23,959 nt of DNA. Source: Atopobium sp. UBA2090. Its GTDB lineage: Bacteria; Actinomycetota; Coriobacteriia; Coriobacteriales; Atopobiaceae. The stretch lies in contig DCZG01000015.1 in assembly GCA_002331575.1 (NCBI GenBank), forward strand, positions 1-23,959, in the 5' to 3' direction. The notes under the pieces are model-generated. The model was given only the letters and a program-made list of their open reading frames with translations. It searched no databases and had not been told where the DNA came from. The position numbers were made by a program, and so were the translations under genes. This document shows, piece after piece, positions 1 through 7,867 of the stretch (its first letter is position 1; each line of letters opens with the position of its first letter).

Positions 1-346
1 TGGGGATGCCGATGAGAATCGCGATGACCAGTCCCGTGAGGGTGATCATGAGCGTCGCCGGAAGCCTGCCGAGGATGATGGGCAGGACGGGACCGCTGTA
101 CGAGTAGGCGTAGCCGAAGTCTCCCTGCAGAACGCCGAGCAGGTAGTTGACGTACTGCTCCCACATGGGCTTGTCGAGACCGAGACGCTCCTTCATCTGG
201 GCGATGGCGTCAGGGGACGCCTGAGGCCCGAGCATCACCGTCGCGGGGTCGCCGGGGATCATGCGCGTCAGTACGAACGTGATGGTGACGACGACGAACA
301 GGACGGGAATGATCTGAAGTATGCGTTTCAGAATGGTCTTGAGCAC
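1..346 (-). CDS. Peptide ABC transporter permease, DppB-like (partial)
   Basis: This is the N-terminal 115 codons of an inner-membrane permease of the oligopeptide/dipeptide/nickel ABC importer family; the rest lies beyond position 1. I chose a GTG start at 346 because GGAAGGTGA lies just upstream on the minus strand and the protein then begins with the family's usual VLKTILKRILQIIP followed by a first membrane helix (VLFVVVTITFVLTRMIPGDP). The MIPGDP motif, the MKERLGLDKPMWEQY segment and LQGDFGYAYSYSGPV are typical of DppB/OppB N-termini, and a second helix starts before the window edge. It sits 157 nt downstream of the substrate-binding protein gene on the same strand, so the two are presumably cotranscribed, with a hairpin between them. 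The specific substrate cannot be read from this part. Confidence 0.9.
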   Translation of the reverse strand, partial: MLKTILKRILQIIPVLFVVVTITFVLTRMIPGDPATVMLGPQASPDAIAQMKERLGLDKPMWEQYVNYLLGVLQGDFGYAYSYSGPVLPIILGRLPATLMITLTGLVIAILIGIP

Positions 347-451
347 CTGCGAATCACCTTCCCTGCACGAGAACATGGCCTTTGGTGCGGGTCCTGCCCG
401 TGGCACAGCGGGAAAGCGGTGGTGTCGGGAACAGGAGGGGGTACAGAGCCG

Positions 452-484
452 TCCGCCGCGCCTGCAGGGGGCAGGCGCGGCGGA
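452..484 (-). terminator. Strong hairpin between binding-protein and permease genes
   Basis: A perfect 14-bp GC-rich stem (452-465 paired with 471-484) with a 5-nt loop lies 19 nt after the stop of the substrate-binding protein gene and before the permease start. There is no run of T on the minus strand after it, so it is more likely an mRNA-stabilising or attenuating stem that raises binding protein over permease than a full terminator. That role is inferred from position and is common in ABC importer operons. Confidence 0.6.
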
Positions 485-503
485 TGAGCGCGAACGAGGA
501 AGG

Positions 504-2183
504 CTAGGCCTTCTTCCAGACGTTGACCTCGGCGTTGACGATCTTGACCTCGCCGTCGGAGCGGTCCGTGTAACCCTGGACGGAGGGCGTCATGCCCGTG
601 TTCACGTACTCGGTGGCATAGACGAACATCGGGTCGTAGGTGACGATGAGCTTGAGCGCCTCCTTGTAGTACTTCGCGCGCTCGTCCTGGTCGGTGACGG
701 CGAGTGCCTTGTTGAGAAGGTCGTCGACGTCAGCGTGGTTGAAGCCCGCGCCGTTGCCGAGCGCCCCGACCTCGGAGCTGGAGAACAGCTTGTTGAGGAA
801 GAAGTAGGGATCGGGATACCAGGTCCAGGACATGCCGTACATGTCGGCGATGCCCGAGGCGGCGTTGGCGCTGAAGGTGCCCCAGTCGGCCGGGTGGACG
901 TCGAGGTCGATGTTGAGGTTCTCCTTGAGCTGCTGCTGGAGGATCGTCGCCATCGTGACGCGGGCCGTGGTGTTGGAGATGTACAGGGTCAGGGTCATGC
1001 CATCGCCATACCCGGCGCTGGTGAGAAGGGCCTTGGCTGCGGTCGGGTCATACTCGGGAACCTCGGACTCGGCCTCGTCGGTGTAGCCCCAGCTGCCCTT
1101 GGGCAGCGGCGCGCAGGCGGACTCCGCCTCGCCGTACTGGTAGACGCCCTTCACGACGTCGTCGCGGTTGATGGCCATGAGGATGGCCTTGCGGACGTCT
1201 TGGTTGGCGGTCGGGCCGTTGACCTGGTTGAAGTAGACGTAGGCGATGTGCAGCCCAGGTGTCTGGTTCAGGGTCAGCTCGCTGTTCTGGCGGATGAGCT
1301 GGACGGCCTCGCCGGTCAGCGACGTGGCCATGTCGAGTTCGCCGGTCTGCAGACCGCTGTTGGCCTGCGTCATGTCGGTGACGACCTTCCAGTTGACACC
1401 GTCAAGATAGGGCTTGTCGCCATAGTATGTGTCGTTGCGGACGAGCGTCGACTGCTGGTCCTGGGCGAACGACTCGAGGGTGAAGGGGCCAGTGCCGACG
1501 AGATGGTCTCCGAAGGCGTCACCCCAGCCCTCGACCTCCTCCTGCGGCACGATGACGTTGCCGGCGTCCGTGAGCGCGGTGAGGAACGAGGCCGCTGCGC
1601 TCTTGAGGACGCACTTGACCTGGGTGTCGCTCACGACGTCGACGTGGTCGAGCATCGAGAGGCGGTTCATCGAGGACTGTGTCGCGGAACGCTCGAGCGC
1701 GTACTTGACGTCGTCGGCGACGAAGGCACGACCGTCCTGGTACTGGCCCTTCTGGAACTTGACGTCGCTGCGGAGGTTGAACGTGTACGTGATGCCGTCG
1801 TCGCTGATCGTCCAGTCGGTGGCGAGCTCGGGCACGATTTTGGAGAGGTCCATGGAGTACTGAACCAAGTTGTTGCAGACGCAGAAGATGACCTGGCCCT
1901 CATAGGTGCCGGTGTACTTGATGGGATCGAGGTACTTGGGCGAGGAGGGGAGCGAGACGTTGAGCGTACCGCCCGTGACCGCCCCTCCCGACGTCGACGC
2001 CGACGATGAAGTCGTCTCCGTCGACGAGGAACTTCCGCAGGCGGCAAGGCTCATGCCAACCGCGGCGAGACCGCCAAGACCAACTCCGCGAAGAAATCCG
2101 CGCCTCGAGAGACAGCGCTCCGCGACAGATCCGTACAGATTGAGATCCATTTCTTTCGTCTCCTTTCGGGCAACGCCCCCCAT
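504..2183 (-). CDS. Peptide ABC transporter substrate-binding lipoprotein (SBP_bac_5 family)
   Basis: This is an extracellular solute-binding protein of the DppA/OppA type, 559 aa, which captures peptides and hands them to the DppB-like permease downstream. The N-terminus has a twin-arginine-like SRRGFLRG motif, a hydrophobic stretch and the lipobox LAAC, followed by a Ser/Thr-rich linker (GSSSSTETTSSS), so it is predicted to be an exported, lipid-anchored protein. The mature part has family blocks such as TFNLRSDVKFQKG, DVKYALERS, VVKGVYQYGEAESACAPLPKGSWGY and YDPTAAKALLTSAGY. Two starts are possible. ATG at 2183 has AGGAGGGG 4 nt upstream; ATG at 2150 (MDLNLYGS) has AAAGGAG 9 nt upstream. 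I keep 2183 because of its stronger site, but the shorter form gives a more usual signal peptide. The ligand is unknown. Confidence 0.92.
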   Translation of the reverse strand: MGGVARKETKEMDLNLYGSVAERCLSRRGFLRGVGLGGLAAVGMSLAACGSSSSTETTSSSASTSGGAVTGGTLNVSLPSSPKYLDPIKYTGTYEGQVIFCVCNNLVQYSMDLSKIVPELATDWTISDDGITYTFNLRSDVKFQKGQYQDGRAFVADDVKYALERSATQSSMNRLSMLDHVDVVSDTQVKCVLKSAAASFLTALTDAGNVIVPQEEVEGWGDAFGDHLVGTGPFTLESFAQDQQSTLVRNDTYYGDKPYLDGVNWKVVTDMTQANSGLQTGELDMATSLTGEAVQLIRQNSELTLNQTPGLHIAYVYFNQVNGPTANQDVRKAILMAINRDDVVKGVYQYGEAESACAPLPKGSWGYTDEAESEVPEYDPTAAKALLTSAGYGDGMTLTLYISNTTARVTMATILQQQLKENLNIDLDVHPADWGTFSANAASGIADMYGMSWTWYPDPYFFLNKLFSSSEVGALGNGAGFNHADVDDLLNKALAVTDQDERAKYYKEALKLIVTYDPMFVYATEYVNTGMTPSVQGYTDRSDGEVKIVNAEVNVWKKA

Positions 2184-2550
2184 TTGTCCCCTCCTATGTG
2201 CAGACGATCCCCGTGGCCGACATACCGGGTCAGAAGACCGTGAGTACCTTGGTGCCCCCCCCCGAGCAAGAACTCACACAGGCGAAAAAGTAATCGCTAT
2301 AGAGAAAAAGAAACCCCAACTAATCTACTCATCTGGAATCTACTTGAAATGCCAAATGAGAGCTAGAGTGGAGTCGTAGTATTCACGGTCACGAAACAAC
2401 GTGGACAAGCCCGTCTTTCGGCCGTCTGAGGCTAATGCGCCAGGGGTGCGCGGGTTGATCGTGCGTTGTCGTGAAGTGATGGGGGGGACGGAATCGATCG
2501 GCCATGCGTGGCCGGCTTTCCGCCGAATGCTGGAGAGAACGGAGACGCTC
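2184..2550. other. Divergent intergenic region with C9 tract
   Basis: This 367-nt stretch separates the leftward transporter genes from the rightward DUF1177 operon and must hold both promoters. It has an AT-rich core (about 2285-2400) within otherwise GC-rich DNA and a run of nine C at 2255-2263, about 70 nt upstream of the binding-protein start. I found no convincing paired -35/-10 boxes, riboswitch or T-box motif. An open frame continues upstream of the DUF1177 start to 2401, but it lacks a ribosome binding site and family similarity. Confidence 0.5.
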
Positions 2551-3489
2551 ATGGTGTTCAAGCAGATGCTCGAGGTCTACGACCTTATCGACAAGCCCCA
2601 AGCGAGCGGCTGGGAGGTGTGCGACGTGCTCCTGTCTCGCGGAGCCGCCGAGGCCACCTCGACGCGGGTCGAGGGAGACCGGGGCGGGACCGACTGCGTG
2701 AAGGTCCTCATCCCGGGGCGCAACGGCAAGTCGGCCGGCGGCGATGCCCCCACGCTGGGCGTCGTTGGCAGGCTCGGCGGGCTGGGCGCGCGTCCCGAGA
2801 TGATCGGCGCCGTGTCTGACGGAGACGGCGCGCTCACGGCGCTCACCGTGGCGCTCAAGCTCTCTGACATGCACCGCCTCGGGGACGTCCTCGACGGCGA
2901 CGTCGTCATCGGCACGCACGTCTGCCCCGACGCGCCGACCGAGCCGCACGAGCCGGTGCCCTTCATGGGCTCTCCGATCGACATGCAGCAGATGAACCGC
3001 ATGGAGGTCGACGAGCGCATGGACGCCATCATCTCCATCGACACGACCAAGGGGAACCGCATCATCAATTGCAACGGGTTCGCCATCTCCCCGACGGTGC
3101 TGCAGGGCTGCATCCTGCCCGTCTCGCCGGACCTCATGGACGTCATGATGCGCACCACGGGCAAGATGCCTCAGGTCTTCGCCCTCTCGCAGCAGGACAT
3201 CACACCCTACGGCAACGACCTCTACCACCTGAACAGCATCCTCCAGCCCGCCATCGCGACGGACGCGCCGGTGGTCGGGGTCGCCATTACGACCGAGCAG
3301 ATGGTCGCCGGCTGCGCGACGGGCGCCACGCACGGCGTCGACGTCGAGGAGGCGGCGCGCTTCACGATTGAGGTCGCCAAGGTCTTCGGCGCCAAGAAGT
3401 GCTCGTTCTACGACGCCGAGCAGTTCCATCACCTGGTCAAGCTCTACGGTGCGATGGCTCAGTTCCAGACCATGGGCGCGGGAAAGTAG
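2551..3489 (+). CDS. DUF1177 family protein
   Basis: This 312-aa protein is recognisable as DUF1177 from its start MVFKQMLEVYDLIDKPQA and conserved blocks such as VKVLIPG, TLGVVGRLGGLGARPEMIGAVSDGDGA, GDVLDGDVVIGTHVCP and TPYGNDLYHLNSI. The family's biochemical role is not established. The chosen start has GGAG 6 nt upstream (2541-2544); the in-frame extension to 2401 lacks family similarity. It has no signal peptide or membrane helix and should be cytoplasmic. It leads a three-gene operon: the aroM-like gene starts 7 nt after its stop, and the M29-like gene follows. Next to a divergent peptide importer, this context suggests a part in metabolism of an imported peptide or amino-acid derivative, which is inference. 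Confidence 0.85.
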   Translation: MVFKQMLEVYDLIDKPQASGWEVCDVLLSRGAAEATSTRVEGDRGGTDCVKVLIPGRNGKSAGGDAPTLGVVGRLGGLGARPEMIGAVSDGDGALTALTVALKLSDMHRLGDVLDGDVVIGTHVCPDAPTEPHEPVPFMGSPIDMQQMNRMEVDERMDAIISIDTTKGNRIINCNGFAISPTVLQGCILPVSPDLMDVMMRTTGKMPQVFALSQQDITPYGNDLYHLNSILQPAIATDAPVVGVAITTEQMVAGCATGATHGVDVEEAARFTIEVAKVFGAKKCSFYDAEQFHHLVKLYGAMAQFQTMGAGK

Positions 3490-3495
3490 CGACAC

Positions 3496-4215
3496 ATGAC
3501 AGACGTGGATTCGTCGCAGCGTCAGGGTGGGGGAGACCCACTCACGAGGGTCGCGGCAGTCACGATCGGGCAGTCCCCGCGCGTGGACATGACGGACGAC
3601 CTCAAGAGCAGGCTCACCCCGCCGCTAGAGCTGGTCGAGTACGGTGCCCTTGATGACTTCTCGTCCCTGGAGCAGGTGGAGCGCGAGCTCATGCCTGCGC
3701 CCGGGGACGAGGTTCTCGTGTCTCGGATGAGGGACGGGAGCCAGGCGACCCTGTCCGGGCGCCTGATCGTACCGCTCGTCCAGAACCGCATCGCTCGTGC
3801 CGAGAGGGACGGAGCTCGCGCGGTGGTCCTTCTCTGCACGGGGGAGTTTCCCGAGCTCGCGCACCGCGTGCCCCTCGTCATGCCGCTTTCCCTGTTCCAC
3901 GCCGTCGCGAGGTCGCTGGCAGGCGGTCGAAGAATCGCCATTATGGTGCCCGAGAAGGCCCAGGCCGAGCAGACCGCCGCGCGGTGGGAGGCGGACGGCG
4001 TGTGCGTGGACGTCGTCTGCGCGTCGCCCTACAAGGACCCGGCGCACATCGCCCGGGCTGCGTCCTCGCTTCGCGGGCGGGACTATCCGTTCGTGTGCCT
4101 GGATTGCATGGGCTTCTCGCTGGCCATGCGTGAGCTCGTTCGCGAGGAGTCCGGTCTGCCGGTGCTCCTTCCGAGGACGCTCGTGGCATCGGTCGTGTCG
4201 GAGCTTCTTGGGTAG
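3496..4215 (+). CDS. AroM family protein
   Basis: This 239-aa protein resembles AroM, a family named from E. coli, where the gene lies next to aroL but has no proven role in aromatic synthesis. Visible features are the N-terminal VAAVTIGQSPRVDM block, VEYGALD, the Cys-containing strand VVLLCTGEFP (Cys114) and VCLDCMGFS (Cys201, Cys204). Two cysteines at the ends of hydrophobic strands recall the two-cysteine Asp/Glu/hydantoin racemase-like fold. A racemase-like activity is therefore possible but is my inference. The start follows the DUF1177 stop by 7 nt, with only a weak purine-rich site (GGGAAAG), which suggests translational coupling. The first 17 residues are poorly conserved-looking, so a downstream start is possible. 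Confidence 0.82.
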   Translation: MTDVDSSQRQGGGDPLTRVAAVTIGQSPRVDMTDDLKSRLTPPLELVEYGALDDFSSLEQVERELMPAPGDEVLVSRMRDGSQATLSGRLIVPLVQNRIARAERDGARAVVLLCTGEFPELAHRVPLVMPLSLFHAVARSLAGGRRIAIMVPEKAQAEQTAARWEADGVCVDVVCASPYKDPAHIARAASSLRGRDYPFVCLDCMGFSLAMRELVREESGLPVLLPRTLVASVVSELLG

Positions 4216-4259
4216 GTTCGCGTCCCGTCGCCCGGCGGCGGATGAGAGGAAGGCCCTTC

Positions 4260-5210
4260 ATGGGTTCATATGACAACGCGTGCGACATGATCCTCGACCA
4301 GTGCATGGGCGTAAAGCCTGGCGAGAAGGTCCTCGTCGTCACCGACGACGAGCGTCTGGACATGGGGACGGCCATCTACGAGGCCGCATCGAGGAAGGGT
4401 GCCGTGGCGACGCTCGTGCGGATGCAGGTGAGCGACGTTGCCGGCGAGGAGCCGCCCACGCCGGTCGCGGCTGCCATGGCGGCGGCTGACGTGATCGTGT
4501 GCCCGACGACGATGTCGGTCACGCACACGCATGCGCGCGTCGAGGCCTGCCGGGCGGGGGCGAGAATCGCCACTATGCCCGGCATCACCGAGGACATGTT
4601 CTCGGAGGGTCCCATCGCCGCCGACTACGCTGAGGTGGAGCGGGTCACGCGGCGCTACGCGGACCTGCTCACGGCGTGCCACGTGGCGCGCATCGTGAGC
4701 GGCGGCTCGCACGAGCTGACGATTTCCCTCGAGGGACGCGCCGGCGTGGCGAGCACGGGTGTGTATCGTCATCCCGGAGAGGGTGGCAACCTCCCCTCAG
4801 GAGAGGCGTTCGTGGCGCCGATCGAGGACGGGGCCTCGGGGGAGTACCTAGTCAACGGCAGCGTCGTCGGCGTCGGGCTCCTTGGCGCGCCGGTGCTCCT
4901 CACGCTTGACCACGGCCGGCTCGTCGGCATCGAGGGTCCTGACGCCGAGGCCGTGTCTCGGTCCATTCCCGACAACCCCGCCTCGCGCACGATCGGCGAG
5001 CTGGGCATTGGCACCAACCCCCTCGCGCGTCTCACGGGCGTCATCCTGGAGGACGAGAAGATCTACGGCTCCACGCACATCGCCCTTGGGACGAACGACG
5101 ACTTTGGCGGCGTCACGAAGGCGATATCGCACATCGACTGCGTGACGCTTGCGCCGGAGGTCTACCTGGACGACGTGCTTGTCGCAAAGGACGGCAAGCT
5201 GGTGAGGTGA
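4260..5210 (+). CDS. M29-family aminopeptidase-like metalloenzyme
   Basis: This 316-aa protein belongs to the M29 (AmpS/aminopeptidase T) superfamily. I chose ATG 4260 because AGGAAGG lies 6 nt upstream and MGSYDNACDMILDQCMGVKPGEKVLVVTDD is a normal family start. Likely metal ligands are Glu182 (PSGEAF), Glu247 (GELGIGTNP), His273 (THIALG) and His291/Asp293 (SHIDCV). It is shorter than classical M29 enzymes of about 410 aa. The same fold includes NicX-type 2,5-dihydroxypyridine dioxygenases, which keep a His/His/Asp site, so hydrolysis of a peptide bond is likely but not certain. As last gene of the DUF1177-aroM operon beside a peptide importer, it probably cleaves the imported substrate in the cytoplasm. 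Confidence 0.85.
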   Translation: MGSYDNACDMILDQCMGVKPGEKVLVVTDDERLDMGTAIYEAASRKGAVATLVRMQVSDVAGEEPPTPVAAAMAAADVIVCPTTMSVTHTHARVEACRAGARIATMPGITEDMFSEGPIAADYAEVERVTRRYADLLTACHVARIVSGGSHELTISLEGRAGVASTGVYRHPGEGGNLPSGEAFVAPIEDGASGEYLVNGSVVGVGLLGAPVLLTLDHGRLVGIEGPDAEAVSRSIPDNPASRTIGELGIGTNPLARLTGVILEDEKIYGSTHIALGTNDDFGGVTKAISHIDCVTLAPEVYLDDVLVAKDGKLVR

Positions 5211-5269
5211 GGGAGGAAGCGGAAAGAGCGTCTTGGCCCATGACATCATAGAGTGGTAGACCGAAGAAG

Positions 5270-5275
5270 AGAACG
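5270..5275. repeat. Left target-site duplication of the IS21 element
   Basis: AGAACG directly precedes the left TG end of the insertion sequence, and the same six bases follow its right CA end at 7862-7867. This fits the short (4-8 bp) target duplications of IS21-family elements and shows that both ends are intact. Confidence 0.8.
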
Positions 5276-5346
5276 TGAGTAGTAGCCACCCTTGGTGCCG
5301 CAGTCAGCAGCCGCTGGTACCGCAAATCAGCAGTAAATGGTACCGC
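5276..5346 (+). repeat. IS21 left end with three GGTRCCGC repeats
   Basis: The outer end TGAGTAGTA is followed by GGTGCCGC at 5294-5301, GGTACCGC at 5316-5323 and GGTACCGC at 5339-5346. The first two continue into related tails (AGTCAGCAG and AAATCAGCAG). The reverse complement of the right end aligns over this whole stretch with the same repeat spacing. These are the presumed IstA binding sites. Confidence 0.85.
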
Positions 5347-5414
5347 TGAACCATGAGGCATAGGCTTCCGCTGCCCGTCGAATACGCGATGGGCAACACA
5401 GAAGGGATATGCCC

Positions 5415-7031
5415 ATGCCGAAGAAGAAGCGAATGCTCTTGATGCTGCTCAAAGGAGGTATGAGTCAGTCAGATATTGCGGCGATAGTGCATTGCAGCAA
5501 GCGCGACGTCGCGGCCGCCTCCAAGCTCATCAAGACGAAGGGCCTTACCGCTGCCGCAGTGCTGGCGATGGCCGAGTCCGAAGCGGAGGAATTGCTCGCG
5601 CCCAAGCACAAGCCCAGGGAGAAAAATCCCGACTACCTGCAACCCGACGTAGGCTCACTCGTCGAGCGAAAGTCGAAGCGACGCAAGCTGCCCATCAAGC
5701 TGGTGTGGCTCGAGTACTGCGAGCAGGCAAGCCGAGAAAGCAAGCTCGCATACTCCTACCAGACCTTCTGCGAGCAGTTCTCCGCTGCGCAGGCCAAGTC
5801 CGACGCAACGACGCACTTCGTGCACAACGCGGCCGAAAAGGCGTTCATAGACTGGGCTGGTGACGTTTGCTGGGTCACCGATCGCATCACCGGCAAGCGC
5901 ACAAAGGCATATCTCCTCGTCATATGCCTCCCATGCTCGGGACTGATCTTCGCCGAGACATTCTGGAGCATGGCCCAGGATTCCTGGCTCAAAGGCCATA
6001 TGGATGCCCTCGAGTACTTCGGTGGCGTGCCCCAGATGCTCGTGCCCGATAATTGCGGCACCGCAACCGACCGCACCCCGGCCTACGTGACGCTCGTCAA
6101 CGCCACCTACCTTGCGTTCGCCGAGCATTACGGCACGGCCGTCGTGCCGGCGCGCGTGCGCAAGCCGCGAGACAAGAGCCTCGCCGAAGGCGTCGTGGGC
6201 CTGACAGAGCAGTGGATCGTGGCTCCCGCCAACGAGGAATCGTTCCATACCCTAGACGAGCTCAACGACTTCGTCCTCGACCGCGTCGAGTGGCTCAACG
6301 ATCGTCCGTTCTCTGACAAGGACGGCTCGCGCCGCGAGAGGTACGAGCAGGACGAGCGCGAGCACATGCTGGCCTTGCCGGATTGTCGCTTCGAGACCTA
6401 CGAACCGCATCGCGCCAAGGTGGCGCCCGATTACCACGTCCGCTTGGACTACATGCACTATTCGGTGCCGTTCACACTCATCGGCAAGACGTGCGACATC
6501 CGCGCATACGCGTCTCGCATCGTCGTCGCATGCGACGGCGAGGTCGTGGCCGAGCATCCGCGCCTGCGCGGCCGCAAGGGCCAGTACTCCACGTTCGAAG
6601 GCCACATGCCGCCCAACCACAGGATTGGGAACTCGCCGTGGTCCCGCGAGCGCTTCGAGTCGTGGGGCGACCGCGTCGGGCCCTCCACCGGAGAGGCGAT
6701 CCGTCGCATGATGGATTCGAGGCCCGTCGTCCAGCAATCGTTCGTCGCCTGCCGCAACGTGCTGGGACTCTCCAAGTCATATGCGCCCGACCTGCTCGAA
6801 CGCGCATGCGAATCGATCGTGGCAGCCGAATGCGCCGTTCCCAGCTACGCCGCGGTCAAGAACAGGATACAGGCGATGAAGGCCGCCGATGCGAAGGCGA
6901 AGGCTGCCGACAATGCGGCCGCGGTGCCCGTCGGCGACGGCTGGGAAGTCGTCGACCGCGCAAAGGGCGCGGGCCGCGTCCAGGGTGCCGATGCCTGGAG
7001 ACGCGAGGAGGCGCAGGATGCTGACCGATGA
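5415..7031 (+). CDS. istA: IS21-family transposase IstA
   Basis: This 538-aa DDE recombinase cuts and joins the element's ends. Residues 8-40 form a resolvase-like helix-turn-helix (GGMSQSDIAAIVHCSKRDVAAASKLI). The catalytic core follows with Asp146 (FIDWAGD), Asp211 (VPDNCGT) and Glu257 (KSLAEGVVGLTEQWI), so the triad is complete. A C-terminal beta-barrel-like region (HYSVPFTLIGKTCDIRAYASRIVVACDGEVVAEHPR) is typical of the family. The start at 5415 is preferred over ATG 5409 because GAAGGG lies 8 nt upstream of it but only 2 nt from 5409. The 3' end overlaps istB by 14 nt, the usual IS21 coupling. Confidence 0.93.
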   Translation: MPKKKRMLLMLLKGGMSQSDIAAIVHCSKRDVAAASKLIKTKGLTAAAVLAMAESEAEELLAPKHKPREKNPDYLQPDVGSLVERKSKRRKLPIKLVWLEYCEQASRESKLAYSYQTFCEQFSAAQAKSDATTHFVHNAAEKAFIDWAGDVCWVTDRITGKRTKAYLLVICLPCSGLIFAETFWSMAQDSWLKGHMDALEYFGGVPQMLVPDNCGTATDRTPAYVTLVNATYLAFAEHYGTAVVPARVRKPRDKSLAEGVVGLTEQWIVAPANEESFHTLDELNDFVLDRVEWLNDRPFSDKDGSRRERYEQDEREHMLALPDCRFETYEPHRAKVAPDYHVRLDYMHYSVPFTLIGKTCDIRAYASRIVVACDGEVVAEHPRLRGRKGQYSTFEGHMPPNHRIGNSPWSRERFESWGDRVGPSTGEAIRRMMDSRPVVQQSFVACRNVLGLSKSYAPDLLERACESIVAAECAVPSYAAVKNRIQAMKAADAKAKAADNAAAVPVGDGWEVVDRAKGAGRVQGADAWRREEAQDADR

Positions 7032-7785
7032 GGATTTCCACAGGCTCACCGAGTTCAGGTGCGGCGCCATGGGCCGACGCCTGAGGGAAATGGTAGAGAA
7101 CCCGGCCTTCGATTCGATGACGTTCGAGGAGAAGACGAGGGACCTGATAGACACCGAGGTCGCGTCTCGCCAGGAGAACAAGATCGCCAAGCTGGTCAAA
7201 CGTGCGGGCTCCGAGATCCCCGACGCATGCGTCGAGGACATCCTGTACCTGAAGGACCGCAGGCTCTCCAAGGACAGGATCTCGCGACTCGCGGAATGCA
7301 CCTGGGTCGAGGAATGCGGCACGGTCGTGATAATCTCGAGGACCTCCGGCGGGAAGACCTACATTGCCCAGGCCCTCGGCACCGCGGCTTGCCGCAAGCT
7401 GTACGACGTGACGTACACGCGCCTGACCGACATCTGCACGGAGCTCAACCAGGCGCGCGCACTCAACGATGGCACGTACTACGAGCTTCCGAGCAAGCTC
7501 AAGCGCGTGTCGCTCCTCATCATAGACGACTTCATGACAACGCCCATAAAGACGGTCAACGCGGTTGACCTGTTCGAGATCATGGAGGCGCGCGAGAACC
7601 GCCGTGCGACCCTCATCGCCTCGCAGCTCGAGCCGAACGAATGGTATCTTCGCATCGAGGGCGAGTTGATGGCCGACTCGATACTCAGCCGCATCGCGAC
7701 GGGCGCGACGTATATCGACATCGAGGGTCCGAACATGCGCGAGTACTTCGCCAGGCAGAAGGCCGAAAGCAGCCAGAGAGGCTAG
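7018..7785 (+). CDS. istB: IS21-family transposition helper ATPase IstB
   Basis: This 255-aa DnaA/DnaC-like AAA+ ATPase assists IstA in target choice and strand transfer. ATG 7018 has GGAGGCGCAGG just upstream and overlaps the end of istA in another frame. The ATPase core shows Walker B LLIIDDF (Asp170-Asp171), a sensor-like stretch (ATLIASQLEPNEWY) and the family C-terminus SILSRIATGATYIDIEGPNMRE. The Walker A motif reads SRTSGGKT (107-114): the GKT core is kept, but the leading Gly of GxxxxGK[T/S] is Ser. Length is normal and the frame is intact, so the gene is probably active, possibly with altered nucleotide binding. Confidence 0.92.
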   Translation: MLTDEDFHRLTEFRCGAMGRRLREMVENPAFDSMTFEEKTRDLIDTEVASRQENKIAKLVKRAGSEIPDACVEDILYLKDRRLSKDRISRLAECTWVEECGTVVIISRTSGGKTYIAQALGTAACRKLYDVTYTRLTDICTELNQARALNDGTYYELPSKLKRVSLLIIDDFMTTPIKTVNAVDLFEIMEARENRRATLIASQLEPNEWYLRIEGELMADSILSRIATGATYIDIEGPNMREYFARQKAESSQRG

Positions 7786-7790
7786 GCCCG

Positions 7791-7861
7791 ACGGTACCGA
7801 ATTGGGCTGATTCGCGGTACCAAGGTCTGCTGACTGCGGTACCGCGAGTGCTTACTACTCA
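7791..7861 (-). repeat. IS21 right end with three inverted GGTACCGY repeats
   Basis: Inverted copies of the left-end motif occur at 7791-7798 (ACGGTACC), 7814-7821 and 7836-7843 (both GCGGTACC). The 23- and 22-bp spacing mirrors the left end, and the element finishes with TACTACTCA at 7861. Confidence 0.85.
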
Positions 7862-7867
7862 AGAACG
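7862..7867. repeat. Right target-site duplication of the IS21 element
   Basis: AGAACG directly after the right CA end of the element, identical to 5270-5275. Confidence 0.8.

Larger units (their letters stand above)
5276..7861 (+). mobile_element. Complete IS21-family insertion sequence
   Basis: This 2586-bp element has ends starting TGAGTAGTA and finishing TACTACTCA, related subterminal inverted repeats and overlapping istA and istB genes, the defining layout of IS21. It is flanked by AGAACG duplications. Each end has three copies of a GGTACCGC-like motif at 22-23 bp spacing, which matches the multiple transposase-binding repeats known for IS21. It inserted just after the M29-like gene, at the edge of the defence region. 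Apart from an unusual IstB Walker A motif it looks functional. Confidence 0.93.

Noticed and set aside
321..2009. Long plus-strand frame of 562 codons opposite the binding-protein gene
   Set aside because: It is the antisense of a clear lipoprotein gene; high GC keeps that frame open, and its translation is low-complexity with no domain.
2150..2330. T-box or riboswitch leader before the binding-protein gene
   Set aside because: I found no T-box core motif and no recognisable riboswitch consensus in the leader.
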